Source: Cyanophora paradoxa (lineage: Eukaryota > Glaucocystophyceae > Cyanophorales > Cyanophoraceae). From it: a DNA stretch of 64,000 nucleotides. The notes under the pieces were generated by a model. It made no database searches. It was not told the origin of the DNA and worked only from the letters and a program-made list of their open reading frames with translations. The stretch lies in contig QPMI01000163.1 in assembly GCA_004431415.1 (NCBI GenBank), forward strand, positions 62,001-126,000, read 5' to 3'. The position numbers were made by a program, and so were the translations under genes. Shown one piece after another: positions 1 through 9,772 of this stretch. Each line of letters opens with the position of its first letter. Positions within the stretch are counted from its first letter, which is position 1.

Positions 1-53
1 CGCTCAGCCGCTCGCAAAAGTGCATTCGTCTGGAACACCTTATCTCTCCGCAG

Positions 54-2552
54 GTTACGCGGCCGACCCGCCGGCGAGCTTCTATGACGACTCGCACAAC
101 CAGCACATGCAGAAGCAGGCGCCGGCGTTCGTGCAGCACAAGCAGGCGCCTGTGCAGCAGCAGGACCAGAGTGCGCCCGCGGCTGCCCGCCTGCGGCCAC
201 CGCTCTCGCGCGCGCTTGTTGGCGACTGCGGGCTCTGCGCGCTCCCTCGCGCTCGCTTCGCTGCGCAGATGTGATCAAGCCTACGCCGATCGTGCCGACC
301 GTGCAGCGTACGTCGCCCAGCGGCTCTGCCTCTCCTGAGCCGTGGCCAAAGGCTGACACGAGCGGCTCGTGCGCAGCCCCCCCGCCCACGGCGACGCCCA
401 CAGCGACGCCCACGGCGACACCCACAGCGACGTCCACGGCGACGCCCACAGCGACGCCCACGGCGACGCCCACAGCGACGCCCACAGAAACTGCCATCCG
501 TTCGTTTATTTCTTCGGATGCCTGTCCACTGCTTGCGGTCGACAAGCCGCCAATAATCCGATCCACTGCAGCAACTGAGACCCCAACGGAGACCCCCACC
601 GCGACCGCGACGCCGACAGCGACTGCCACGGCGACTGCCACTCGTGCGGCCTTGCGCCCTCGCTTCGCCCTGATTGCGAGGGCTTGGAGGCTGACTGGCG
701 GGTCCGCCGCAGCAACTGAGACCGCCACCGCGACCGCGACGCCCACGGCGACTGCCACGGCGACCGCCACTCGTGCGGCCTTGCGCCCTCGCCTCGCCCT
801 GATTGCGAGGGCTTGGAGGCTGACTGGCGGGTCCGCCGCAGCAACTGAGACCGCCACCGCGACCGCGACGCCGACAGCGACTGCCACGGCGACCGCCACT
901 CGTGCGGCCTTGCGCCCTCGCCTCGCCCTGATTGCGAGGGCTTGGAGGCTGACTGGCGGGTCCGCCGCAGCAACTGAGACCGCGACGCCGACGGCGACCG
1001 CCACGGCTACCGCCACTCGTGCGGCCTTGCGCCCTCGCCTCGCCCTGATTGCGAGGGCTTGGAGGCTGACTGGCGGGTCCGCCGCAGCAACTGAGACAGT
1101 CACTGCAACCGCGACGCCCACAGCGACTGCCACTGCGACTGCCACGCCCACGGCGACTGTCACCGTGACTGCCACGCCCACGGCGACTGTCACTGCGACT
1201 GCCACGTCCACGGCGACTGTCACTGCGACTGCCACGCCCACGGCGACTGCCACGGCGACTGCCACGCCCACGCGTACGGCGACTGCCACGGCGACGCCCA
1301 CAGCGACTGCCACGGCGACTGCCACGCCCACGCGTACGGCGACTGCCACGGCGACGCCCACGGCGACTGCCACTGCGACTGCCACGCCCACGCGTACGGC
1401 GACTGCCACGGCGACGCCCACCGCGACTGCCACTGCGACTGCCACGCCCACGCGTACGGCGACTGCCACGGCGACGCCCACCGCGACTGCCACTGCGACT
1501 GCCACGCCCACGCGTACGGCGACTGCCACGGCGACGCCCACCGCGACTGCCACGGCGACTGCCACGCCCACGCGTACGGCGACTGCCACGGCGACGCCCA
1601 CCGCGACTGCCACTGCGACTGCCACGCCCACGCGTACGGCGACTGCCACGGCGACGCCCACCGCGACTGCCACGGCGACTGCCACGCCCACGCGTACGGC
1701 GACTGCTACGGCGACGCCCACCGCGACTGCCACGGCGACTGCCACGCCCACGCGTACGGCGACTGCCACGGCGACGCCCACCGCGACTGCCACGGCGACT
1801 GCCACGCCCACGCGTACGGCGACTGCTACGGCGACGCCCACCGCGACTGCCACGGCGACTGCCACGCCCACGCGTACGGCGACTGCCACGGCGACGCCCA
1901 CCGCGACTGCCACGGCGACTGCCACGCCCACGCGTACGGCGACTGCCACGGCGACGCCCACCGCGACTGCCACTGCGACTGCCACGCCCACGCGTACGGC
2001 GACTGCCACGGCGACGCCCACAGCGACTGCTACCGCCACTGCAACGCCCACGGCGACTGCCACGGCTACCGCCACTCGTGCGGCCTTGCGCCCTCGCCTC
2101 GCCCTGATTGCGAGGGCTTGGAGGCTGACTGGCGGGTCCGTCGCAGCAACTGAGACCGCCACCGCGACCGTGACGCCGACGGCGACTGCCACGGCGACTG
2201 CAACGGCGACTGCCACTCGTGCGTCCTTTCATTTGCGGCCTCGCTCCACTAGTACCCGGCCACTTTTGGGCGCCGCTTAAATTTGCCCGACTAGGCTATA
2301 TATAGCTAGCTAGCGCTGTAGGCCTAGCTATATAGAGATAGAAGAAAATCCTTCCAAGCTTAAGGCGGCCTAGGCCACTGGCCAGATGTAACTCACGAGC
2401 GAGCAGCTCATGGTGACAACGATCACAATGGCAACGGCAACGGCGAGGAGGACTCGATGGAGCCGCTCCCGCCCACCACTACCGGCGACAGCAACACTGC
2501 CGTCTTCCGCCGCATGCGCCTCCGCGCCAAGCTCGCCGCCCACAAGCTTTAA
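54..2552 (+). CDS. Thr/Ala/Pro-repeat protein, 3' part (5' end outside window)
   Basis: Not a recognised family. Reading starts in the window after an acceptor at 51-53. Exons that join in phase: 54-170, 269-499, 572-643, 713-772, 842-901, 971-1018, 1088-2077, 2147-2217 and 2386-2552, ending in TAA. After a Gln/His-rich stretch (HNQHMQKQAPAF), most of the protein is TPTAT/TATAT dipeptide-like repeat. The last exon is a short non-repetitive tail rich in Asn/Gly/Glu that ends in a basic FRRMRLRAKLAAHKL. Five introns are near copies of one another, and removing each restores the TPTETAT pattern. Thr/Pro-rich repeats are typical of heavily O-glycosylated wall or surface proteins, but no signal peptide can be seen because the N-terminus is missing. 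The role is unknown. The unspliced 271-2280 frame is also open because the internal introns are multiples of three. Confidence 0.7.
644..2146 (+). repeat. Five near-identical 69-bp introns within the repeat gene
   Basis: Copies lie at 644-712, 773-841, 902-970, 1019-1087 and 2078-2146. Each starts GTGCGGCC and ends CCGCAG, is exactly 69 bp, and differs from the others by only one or two bases. Each sits at the same codon phase, after a lone C, so splicing creates CCA (Pro) and continues the Pro-Thr-Glu-Thr motif. The first four are spaced 117-129 bp apart, so intron and flanking exon were duplicated together. A related but diverged intron of 72 bp is at 500-571. Confidence 0.8.
1261..2040 (+). 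repeat. 60-bp minisatellite, about 13 units, coding
   Basis: Thirteen consecutive 60-bp units, each beginning GCCACGCCCACGCGTACGGC, differ by a few substitutions such as CAC/CAG or ACG/ACT. Each codes for 20 residues of a TPTRTATATATP-type repeat. The unit length is a multiple of three, so copy-number change keeps the frame. It lies inside one exon of the gene ending at 2552. Confidence 0.9.
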
Positions 2553-3615
2553 GGCCTAGGACTCATGATCATGATCATGATCTGGTCCGATCCGCGCGAC
2601 CCCGGCCCGCATCATCATCGGGCTCCCGCACGCATACGACGTCGATGTACACGCATACGCATTCCAGCAGCTTTCCGCAGTTAGTCTAGCTGTATAGCTT
2701 CCATGCAAATTTGTTTTCAGGTTTTAACTTGCCGTGCAAGACGTTGTTGTGGGCATGTGCATGTTTCATTGCAATCAAACCATCATCATGATCATCTATG
2801 CATGCATACTATAGCTATGATATGGCCTAGTGGCCCACTGGGCCCGGGGCCAGTGGCGCCGCGGGGCCCGGGGGAGCTCACTGAGTCAGCGGCTCAGCGG
2901 CTGATCATGATCATGACGAGTTCGAGGTGCCGCGGTGCAAGTGCTCCGAGCTCGACGTCGACGCTAGCCCCGCGCTTCAGGTGACCAGCGGCCGCGGGGC
3001 CCTACGAGGCTCAGGCTCCAAGGCTCATACATATGACTCAGTGATCAGCCCGGCGGCCCGGCGGCCCGCGATGACTCAGTAGTGAGTCAGGCGCCGGCGG
3101 GGACCGGCCCCGGGAGCCGCTGCCCGGCCGGGCCCGGCTGAGCTGCGGAACCGCAGTACGGTACTAGTTCGACGACCGTCGGGCGGTCAGCCTTGTGAAC
3201 GGTCAGCCGGTTTGAAAGCCACTAAGTTTCAAATTAAAAGATTGAGTTTTGATACTGTGCAAGCCTTATGTTACTAAGTTACATCAATTTGATAAATCTA
3301 TAGCTAGTACTATAGCTAGCATCACGGGGATCCGATGTTCTGACACTGGAATTTCCGAAGTTCTGAAAACGAGCTGTCATTGTATCCTCTCAGCGATATC
3401 AACAATGTGGCACGGGCACTAATCAATAAACCAGGCTCGGCCTCGCAAAAAAAAGCAAACGCGAATAAACGTATTGAACAGACTCCGAAAATGCGGCATA
3501 TGAACCCGAAGGCTGAAAATTGATTCGAATGTCCGCAGCTACGGAGCGCAAAGCGAGCCTCGAAGGTCCGGTTAACGGTAGGCCGCAAGCGGAACGCGGG
3601 GCAGAAGCTGAAGCC
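2553..3615. other. Intergenic, palindrome-rich
   Basis: No supported gene. The stretch holds runs of self-complementary words (TGATCATGATCATGATC near 2563, ATGCATGCAT near 2800, GGGCCC and GAGCTC near 2860). A more AT-rich patch is at 3200-3330. Short frames here show no family pattern. Confidence 0.6.
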
Positions 3616-6487
3616 TTAGAGCAAAATTCTGTCAGGGATTGGAGGACCTCGTCGGAGGGCGCTCGCGCAGGGCGGCGCTGGGCGCGGGGAGGAAGGGCGA
3701 CGAGGGGAGGGCCCGGGGGCGGGGCGCCTACGTGACGCGCCCCGGGGGCCCCGCGCTGAAGGCCGACGGGCCCGGCCCGGGGGCGGCGCCGGGGGCGGGC
3801 CGCGGGGGCCAGCAGAGCGGGCCGTAGAGTGCAGCCGCACCGAGCGGCGCCGGCGCGGGCCCGGCGCCGGGCGGCCAGCGCGCGCCACCGGCTCGCGCGA
3901 GGGGTACGGGGCGAATGTGACGGGTGGGGCCCGCTGGAGGGGGAGGGGGCAAGACGGCGCGGGAGCGAGGGCAACGACCGGCGGAGGGGCTGGTGGCGGG
4001 GGCATCGCTGTGGGAAGGGCCCTGGGGCCGCTGCCGGGGCCGGCGGGGGCGGCGCGGGGCGGGGCGGGACGGGTGCTGGGCAGGGGCAGGAGGCCGCTGC
4101 TGCTGAGGGCGACGAGTCGGGCGACCTGCGGGCGGTCAGGCCGGCCGCAGCGGCGCGCGGCGGGGCGGGGCAGAGCGGCGAGGGCGGACCTGCGCGCAGA
4201 GCGCGGGGCTCGAGGCGAGCAGCTGCTGCAGCTGGCCCACCGCCCCGGGCGGGAGCCCCGGGAGGGCATCACCGCGGCCGGCGGCGCGGGGAGGGGGCCG
4301 GCGGGCGCCCCGGGCGGCGGCTGCGGCAGGAGGGCCCCCTGCACGGCGTTCGCCAGCAGCGCGGAGGCGTCCGTCGGCGCCGGGCGCGGGGCGGCGCCGC
4401 CGGGAAGGGCGCGAAGGCCGCGGCGTGCGGGGCGGGGCGGCTGGGCGGTGGCTCCCGGGGCCCCGCTCGGGGCGGGAAGGGGGCGGAGGGCCCGGGAAGG
4501 CAGGGAGGGGAAGGGCATGGAAGGGGCCCCGGGGCAGGCGCCCTCGAAGGCGGGGCGGGGGCGGGGGCGGGAGCGGGCGGGGGAGGCCTGGGGCGGGGGC
4601 CCGGCGGGGCGGCGGGTGCGGGAGGGGCTGGAGGTTGAGGGCGAGCCCCTGGCGCACGGGGAGCCGCGCCGGCAGCGCCGCGGGGAGCGGCATGCCGGCC
4701 GCCCGCGCCGCCCCGAGCCCGGCGGCCGCCCATCAGCGGCGCCTGGTACGCGAACTGGGGCGCCTGCGGCGGGCCGGGACCGGGCAGTAGCGCGCGGGAT
4801 GGAACCCCGGCGCCGGCCCTGGCGCGGCCGCTGGCCGCATGCCTGCGGCTGCGGTGGGGCGTGAGGCAGGCTGGCCCCTCGCGGGGGCGCGGGGCCGGCG
4901 GGGCGCACCCGAGGCGGGGGGCGTCGGCAGGATGCCGGAGAGGCCGGCGGCGGCCGGCGGGAGGGGCATCGGGGGCGGCTGGGGCCGGGCCGGCCCTCGC
5001 CGCGGGGCGGGCCGGGCAGGCGGCCTGCGCGCTGGGGGAGGGCGTGGAGTGGGGCGAGCCCGAGGAGGGCGAGGAGGCCGTCCCCGAGGGCCCCGCCGGC
5101 GAGTGCCCGCCCCGCGGCCCCTCCCCCGGCCCCTCGCCCCCGTCGACGAGAAGAGGGGGATCGAGGACCAGCTGTTCCCACCCTGCGCCCCCGCCCTGCG
5201 TCAGCGCCACGCCACGCGACGCGCAGCGCGGGCGGCATTTTTTTTTGGGGGGGGGGGGGGGGGTGGGTGGGCGGCGCGCCCGTTGGGGACGAGGATGCTG
5301 GAGGGGAGGGCCGCGGGGTCGCCGCCGGGGCGCCCGAGGTGCGCCGCCGCTGCCGGCGGCGCCGCGGGCGGCCGCGGGAGCCCCGGGAGCCCGAGACGTC
5401 GGAGGAGGAGGGCGGGAGGGCGCGGGTGGCCCCGCCCCTCCCCGCCCGGCGTCCGCGGGGCCGCCAGGGGCCCAGCTGCGGCGTCCCCGGCACGAGCAGC
5501 GCGTCGGCGTCGAAGGGCGTCGGCCCGTCCCCTCCCCTCCATCCCCGCGCCCGCCCTTCAGCAGCTCCGCCCGCGCCCGCGCCGCCGCCGCCGCCGCCGC
5601 CCCGGCCGCCGGCCCCTCTCGCAGGCTCGTCAGGAGCGGCGGCACGGGGAGGTCCGCGGGGCAGGCGGCGCCCTGCTGAGCGAGCTCGCCCGGGTGGCCG
5701 GCCGCGAGGGCCCCGCCCTGCGCATGCGCGCCGGCCTGCTCGGATGCGGGGGCGGGGCGGGGCGGGGCGGGGCGGTGCGGCGCACGGGGAACTGGAACTC
5801 GAGCTGCTGGGACTGGGTGAGGGAGTGGGTGAGGAAGTGGGGCCCCCGAAAGAGGCCGTCCTCGTGGCCGCGGCGGCCCCACTCGCCCTCGCCCTCGCCC
5901 TCGCCCTCGCCCTCGAGGAAGCCCTCGACGTCCCCGAAGCTCGCCTCCATGAACCCCGCTGCGAGCGCCAGCGCCCCCGCCCCACATCACCCGCCCGTCC
6001 CCCCTCGCCCCGCGCCACCGCTGCTGCACGCACCGAAGGCATCCGCGCCGTCCGCGAGGAAGCCGCCTCCCCAGAAGCCCTTGCCGGGCTCCTCGTTCAG
6101 GGGCCCGAGCAGGTTGAGCGCCGCCCCCGTTGGGAGCGGAAGCGCGAAGGCCGAGCACGGAGACTGCACGAGGGACATCCCGGGGGACCCGCTGAACGCC
6201 CCGCCAGTCTCCGACGAACCCGACGTGCTGGCGGTGGCGTGTGGCACAGCACTGTAGGTCGGGCTGCACAGCGTCGAAGAGCTCGAAACGGAGCGGGTCG
6301 TCGACATACAAGACGGTCGTTCGCTCCCTGCCCGCCCCGCCGAGGATTCTGTGTCCATGTCCATTCCGCCGAGCCCGGTCTCCTCATTCTTGGGCTCTGG
6401 CTCGGTGACGGGCGCCAGCCCAGCATCTCCAGCGCCGCGGCGATTATAAGGTCGCTTCCTACGTCTACGGGAACTGTGCTCCAGCAT
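3616..6487 (-). CDS. Uncharacterised Pro/Ala-rich protein
   Basis: Family not recognised. The best-supported start is the ATG at 6487, giving MLEHSSRRRRKRPYNRR, a possible nuclear-localisation cluster, then a Ser-rich region and NLLGPLNEEPGKGFWGGGF. A donor near 6025 and an acceptor near 5957 lead to an exon with MEASFGDVEGFLEGEGEGEG and LTHSLTQSQQLEFQFP. Later exons are Pro/Ala/Gly-rich, for example LPVPPLLTSLREG near 5650 and ALLANAVQGALLPQPPPG near 4340. Several frames stay open because of composition, so downstream splice sites and the stop (TAA at 3616, or a frame ending near 3423) are uncertain. A run of about 17 G next to 9 T at 5237-5263 lies in a probable intron. C-rich introns on the minus strand support the orientation. 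Confidence 0.45.
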
Positions 6488-6915
6488 CGTATCTCTCAGG
6501 ACTGGGCCGCTCGGGCCCTACATCGATGTCCGCGCCAGCGTGGAACTGCTGGGTCGCTGCCTACGCTCTGATAACCACGTACTGCTCAAGTCCAGGGCGG
6601 GGGATAGCCGATGACCATCGGACCGGCGAAAGCTTCGAAGAGGCGGTCACAAGCGTACGCGATCTTCGACAGGGACGCTGTACTTGCTGCACTGAGGTTC
6701 ACTCGCTGTGCGGTCGCTGCCCTTCGCTGCCCTTGTCCTCGGTCGGTCGGTGTGGTGAAGCACGTGGTTTGTTTTTTTCCCAGATCCTGTGGGAAGTACC
6801 CCTTCGCAGGCCTTCTTGACCCGTATCCCCCTGTTCAAAAACGACGTCAAAACGCGGAATTCAAAAACGAGAGCAGCCGAATCGAACGTCGGAGCAACCG
6901 AACGTAAAAACGAGA
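6488..6915. promoter_or_regulatory. Divergent intergenic region
   Basis: 428 bp between the minus-strand start at 6487 and the plus-strand start at 6916. Base composition is less GC-rich than in the genes. No TATA box or other named motif stands out. Presumed to hold both promoters. Confidence 0.4.
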
Positions 6916-7757
6916 ATGGCGGAGCAGCCGAACGTCTTCCTGAAGCGGCACAAAGAGAAGGAAGAAATGAACCAGTATTGGTATGGTTCGCGCCCTCCCC
7001 GGCTATGCAAACCGCGACCTGACGCGAGCCGCGCAGGTACTCGCCGAAGTCCATCGCCACGCTCGTCGAAGAGATCGAAGAGATCGCCGCCGAGCACGGC
7101 TGCGCCTTCGTCTCGACACCGTCGCTGTACTTCTCGCTCAAGTCCGCCGATGTGAAGGCCAAGTCCCGCGTGCTAGACGTGCGCGACCTCGCCGACCCAC
7201 TTCCCGTCGTTTGGGCGCACCCGGCCCAACCATGCACCACAGTGGGACCGGGAGTTCGCTGCGGATCCCGGCTATGTATTCTACGACTTCAACGAGCCAG
7301 AGGCAATCTGCGACGATTGCCGCGGCCGCTTTGACGCAGTTGTCATTGACCCGCCGTTCATTACTCGTGAAGGTCGCTGCGAGACGTGCCTCGTATGCGC
7401 TCGCCTTAACTGAGAAACCGCCAGTGTGGGAAAAGTACGCGAGGACCGCAAAGCTGCTCGTCCGGAAAGGCGGAAAGGTGCCAGAATTTCAGTTGACTTC
7501 GAACTGTATGCGCTGTACTTACACACCTTCCGGCCGCGCAGCTCATTCTGACGACAATTGCGGAAAACGCACCCATGATGAAAGAGTTGCTTGACGCGGA
7601 TCCATGCGCGTGGAAGCCCTCTATCCCGCATTTGGTCTACCAGTACAATGCGTACACGAACTACGCATCAAAGCGGCTCTCCGCCCCGAACCCCGAGGTG
7701 CTTGGGACAGCCGCGCCGCCGAGCGTGCCTCCCACCTACCGCCCTGCAGATCCCTGA
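6916..7757 (+). CDS. EEF1AKMT1: eEF1A lysine methyltransferase 1-like (EFM5/N6AMT2 family)
   Basis: Predicted SAM-dependent cytosolic methyltransferase; family members methylate a lysine of elongation factor 1A. Five exons join in phase: 6916-6980, 7037-7178, 7243-7372, 7425-7477 and 7542-7757 (201 residues; human homologue 214). Family signatures in order: NQYWYS across the first junction (family QFWYS), CAFVSTPSLY, GYVFYDFNEP, then DAVVIDPPF, the DPP[F/Y] motif that binds the target amine, and LILTTIAENA in the late strand. The start is the ATG at 6916. The short C-terminal tail after NPEV is Pro-rich and could instead be an unspliced intron (a GTGCTT donor follows GAG). The neighbour at 6487 is divergent. 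The family assignment is firm; the substrate is inferred from the family. Confidence 0.88.
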
Positions 7758-9019
7758 GTAGATGGTCCGTGCAAGCTGGAATCAGGCCCCTTCTCGCACT
7801 CACTCGAGTGGACCGAGGCCACGACCGGTTCGTGCCATCAGTTAAAGCACAGAATCGTGGCATCTTGCATGCACTCGCCCTGCCAGGTGCAAGGAAAGCT
7901 GAGATGTGGCTTCACTTTGCGTATAACAGGGCGTAGATCTCCCCAATTTTTCTTCTCCGCATTATCGTAGTTGCAGCTATAGCTTGGCTTCAGTCAGCTT
8001 CACTTATCTTCTACTAGTCGCTCAGACCTTGGTCTTTCCCATGCAAAAGCCTCACCCCCCCCCCCCCCCCCCCGCCTCACCCCCCCCCCTTTTTCTGCGC
8101 AGTCGGCGATCCTCGCTGGAGGCGCTCCAGTATGGCGCGGCCGGGCTGGAACGGCATTGGCTGGAGGGTCAGGCCAGCGACAGCGCCTCTGCCTTCGCGG
8201 CGGAGGCTTCGCCCCGCCCAGCCGGTGGAACTCCATCCGGCGCGTCCCTCGCCTCGCAGCTGCCTGACGGCGGAGTGACGTCCGAGTCGTTCGGACGCAT
8301 CCCTCGCCTGCCCGGCGGAGATCGCGAACGCAAGCGTTTGTTGCCGCCTCTTCGCTTCGGGCGTCCCGCTCTGCGCGCAGCTACAGGCACCGTCTTGCGC
8401 GGGCTGGCGGGGATGTAGGGCCCTGACCCCCGGCCTCGATGGTTCCCACCTCGGACAAAGCTCACGCAGCAAGTATGGCTTAGAGTAGCGCTAGCTATAG
8501 CTAGTCCTATACATCGCTTCTATTACTCGATCTAATCTATTCTATCTGGAATTGATCTCTTAATATCGCGTAAAGTGGTACGGGCTGCGCTTTTCAGGCT
8601 TGCATGTGCCAAGGCATTCTAGAAGCTAACTGGGCGGAGGTACGTATACCGGTGGATGCGCGCATGCTGCATGCATCATGGCATATGTGCCAAGGCATGC
8701 ATATGTTGCATGTGCCAAGGCATGTAAGCCTGCTCGAATCGCAATGCATATATATATGCTGCTCGAATTGCAATCCAAGCTATGTAGCTAACTGGGCGGA
8801 GGGAGATCCGGACGTCGGACGATCGCGATAACCGAGTCAAGACTTGCTATAAATGAGAGCCGGGGCCATCTGAGGGCGGTGCCGGATCCGGGGGTTCGCC
8901 TGAGGATTGCTGCGCACGGCGTTCTCTTCGTTGCCGCAAGCGCTCGCTGCGCCCGGACGTGAGTGAGCTCTGGCTGGGACCCCGGAGGGGCCGCGAGGGG
9001 TTGCGCAGCAGGGGCGCGC
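7758..9019. other. Intergenic; possible weak plus-strand exon near 8102-8418
   Basis: About 1.26 kb between the stop at 7757 and a minus-strand stop at 9020. A C-rich tract of about 45 bases (8047-8092) runs into TTTTTCTGCGCAG, which resembles an intron acceptor. It is followed by an open frame to 8418 (144 codons if started at 7984) and a second acceptor-like GCGCGCAG near 8380. The translation matches no family I know, so I do not call a gene. Around 8600-8760 the word GCATGTGCCAAGGCAT recurs among ATGCAT palindromes. Confidence 0.35.
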
Positions 9020-9642
9020 TCACCGGAGGATGCTCTCCTGGCGGGCGCGGAAGGCCTGGAGCTCGCGCGCCTTGGCCTCTGTGAGCTGCGCGAGCTCCCG
9101 TGCCTTCTCCCCTGTCAGCGCCGCCAGCTCCTGCGTCCGCTGCTCCCGCATCCGCCCTAGATCGCGCGCTTTCGCGGCCAGGAGCGCCCCGTGCCGTGTG
9201 CCAGCGCGTAGCCCAACCACAGCGCCGAGCGCGCCGGCCGCCGGAAGGACGAACTGCGACGGCACTTCAGCGCCGGCGACTCGCCGACGGAGCGGATTAG
9301 CCTAAGAGCACACGTAGAGGAGCTTCCCGGAGTCCTGTGCGCCTTTCCGCCTGTTCGCCTCCTGCAGCTGCTGCTCCTCGAGTTTCTGCGAAGAGTTCAT
9401 TCTGCGCGGCGCCCTTGAATCGGACCGCAAAGAGTTCATACATGCGAGATGGACACTAGCTGACGCTCGAGTTCATACATCTGTAGCGAAGCGGCTGCCC
9501 AGCCCGCCCACGCCGCACCGCCGCCGAGGAGTGTTCCAGCGACAGTCAAGAGAACTTTGTTCTCGTTCAGCGAACTCGAGACGTGCGCCGCATGCCGGCT
9601 GACACCGAGGAGCGCCGAGATAAGATTCGCGAGCCTGCTCAT
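9020..9642 (-). CDS. Small two-helix membrane protein with coiled coil
   Basis: Unrecognised family. Three exons join in phase: 9442-9642, 9314-9385 and 9020-9253 (168 residues). Exon 1 starts at the ATG at 9642 (MSRLANLISALLGVSR) and carries a predicted membrane segment around residues 28-50 (VLLTVAGTLLGGGAAWAGWA). Exon 2 is a Gln/Glu helix (KLEEQQLQEANRRK). Exon 3 opens with a second hydrophobic segment (FVLPAAGALGAVVGL), then a heptad-like charged helix with repeated ARELAQL/ARELQAF, ending at TGA. Donors GTATGA and GTGTGC and acceptors TCGCAG and GTCGCAG are canonical. Its start lies 130 bp from the divergent LRR-WD40 gene. Two hairpin-like helices plus a coiled coil suggest an organelle or ER membrane scaffold, which is inference only. 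Confidence 0.65.
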
Positions 9643-9772
9643 GAAGACGGCCGCGCGCGGCGTGCGAGGGCGCGGTGGCTCAGAGCGCCGTACCCCCAGT
9701 ACCGACAAAAAGTCGGCGACAACGTCGTTTGCGGCCCGATGGGGTCGACTGCGTCGACATCGGCGGGAACGA

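Noticed and set aside
82-2232. Minus-strand 716-codon Arg/Gly/Ser-rich frame
   Set aside because: It is the complement of the Thr/Pro repeat gene; the plus strand has splice-consistent exons and a unique tail, the minus frame only mirrors the repeat.
3040-3140. A CRISPR-like or tandem-repeat array
   Set aside because: Repeated GGCCCGGCGG and GTGAGTCA words are short, irregular and lack spacers.
3829-6257. Several long plus-strand frames
   Set aside because: High GC keeps all frames open; introns on this stretch are C-rich on the minus strand, and minus exons contain non-repetitive blocks.
7984-8418. Plus-strand 144-codon frame after a C-tract
   Set aside because: Acceptor-like signals exist but no start exon, no family pattern and no conserved block; kept only as a note.
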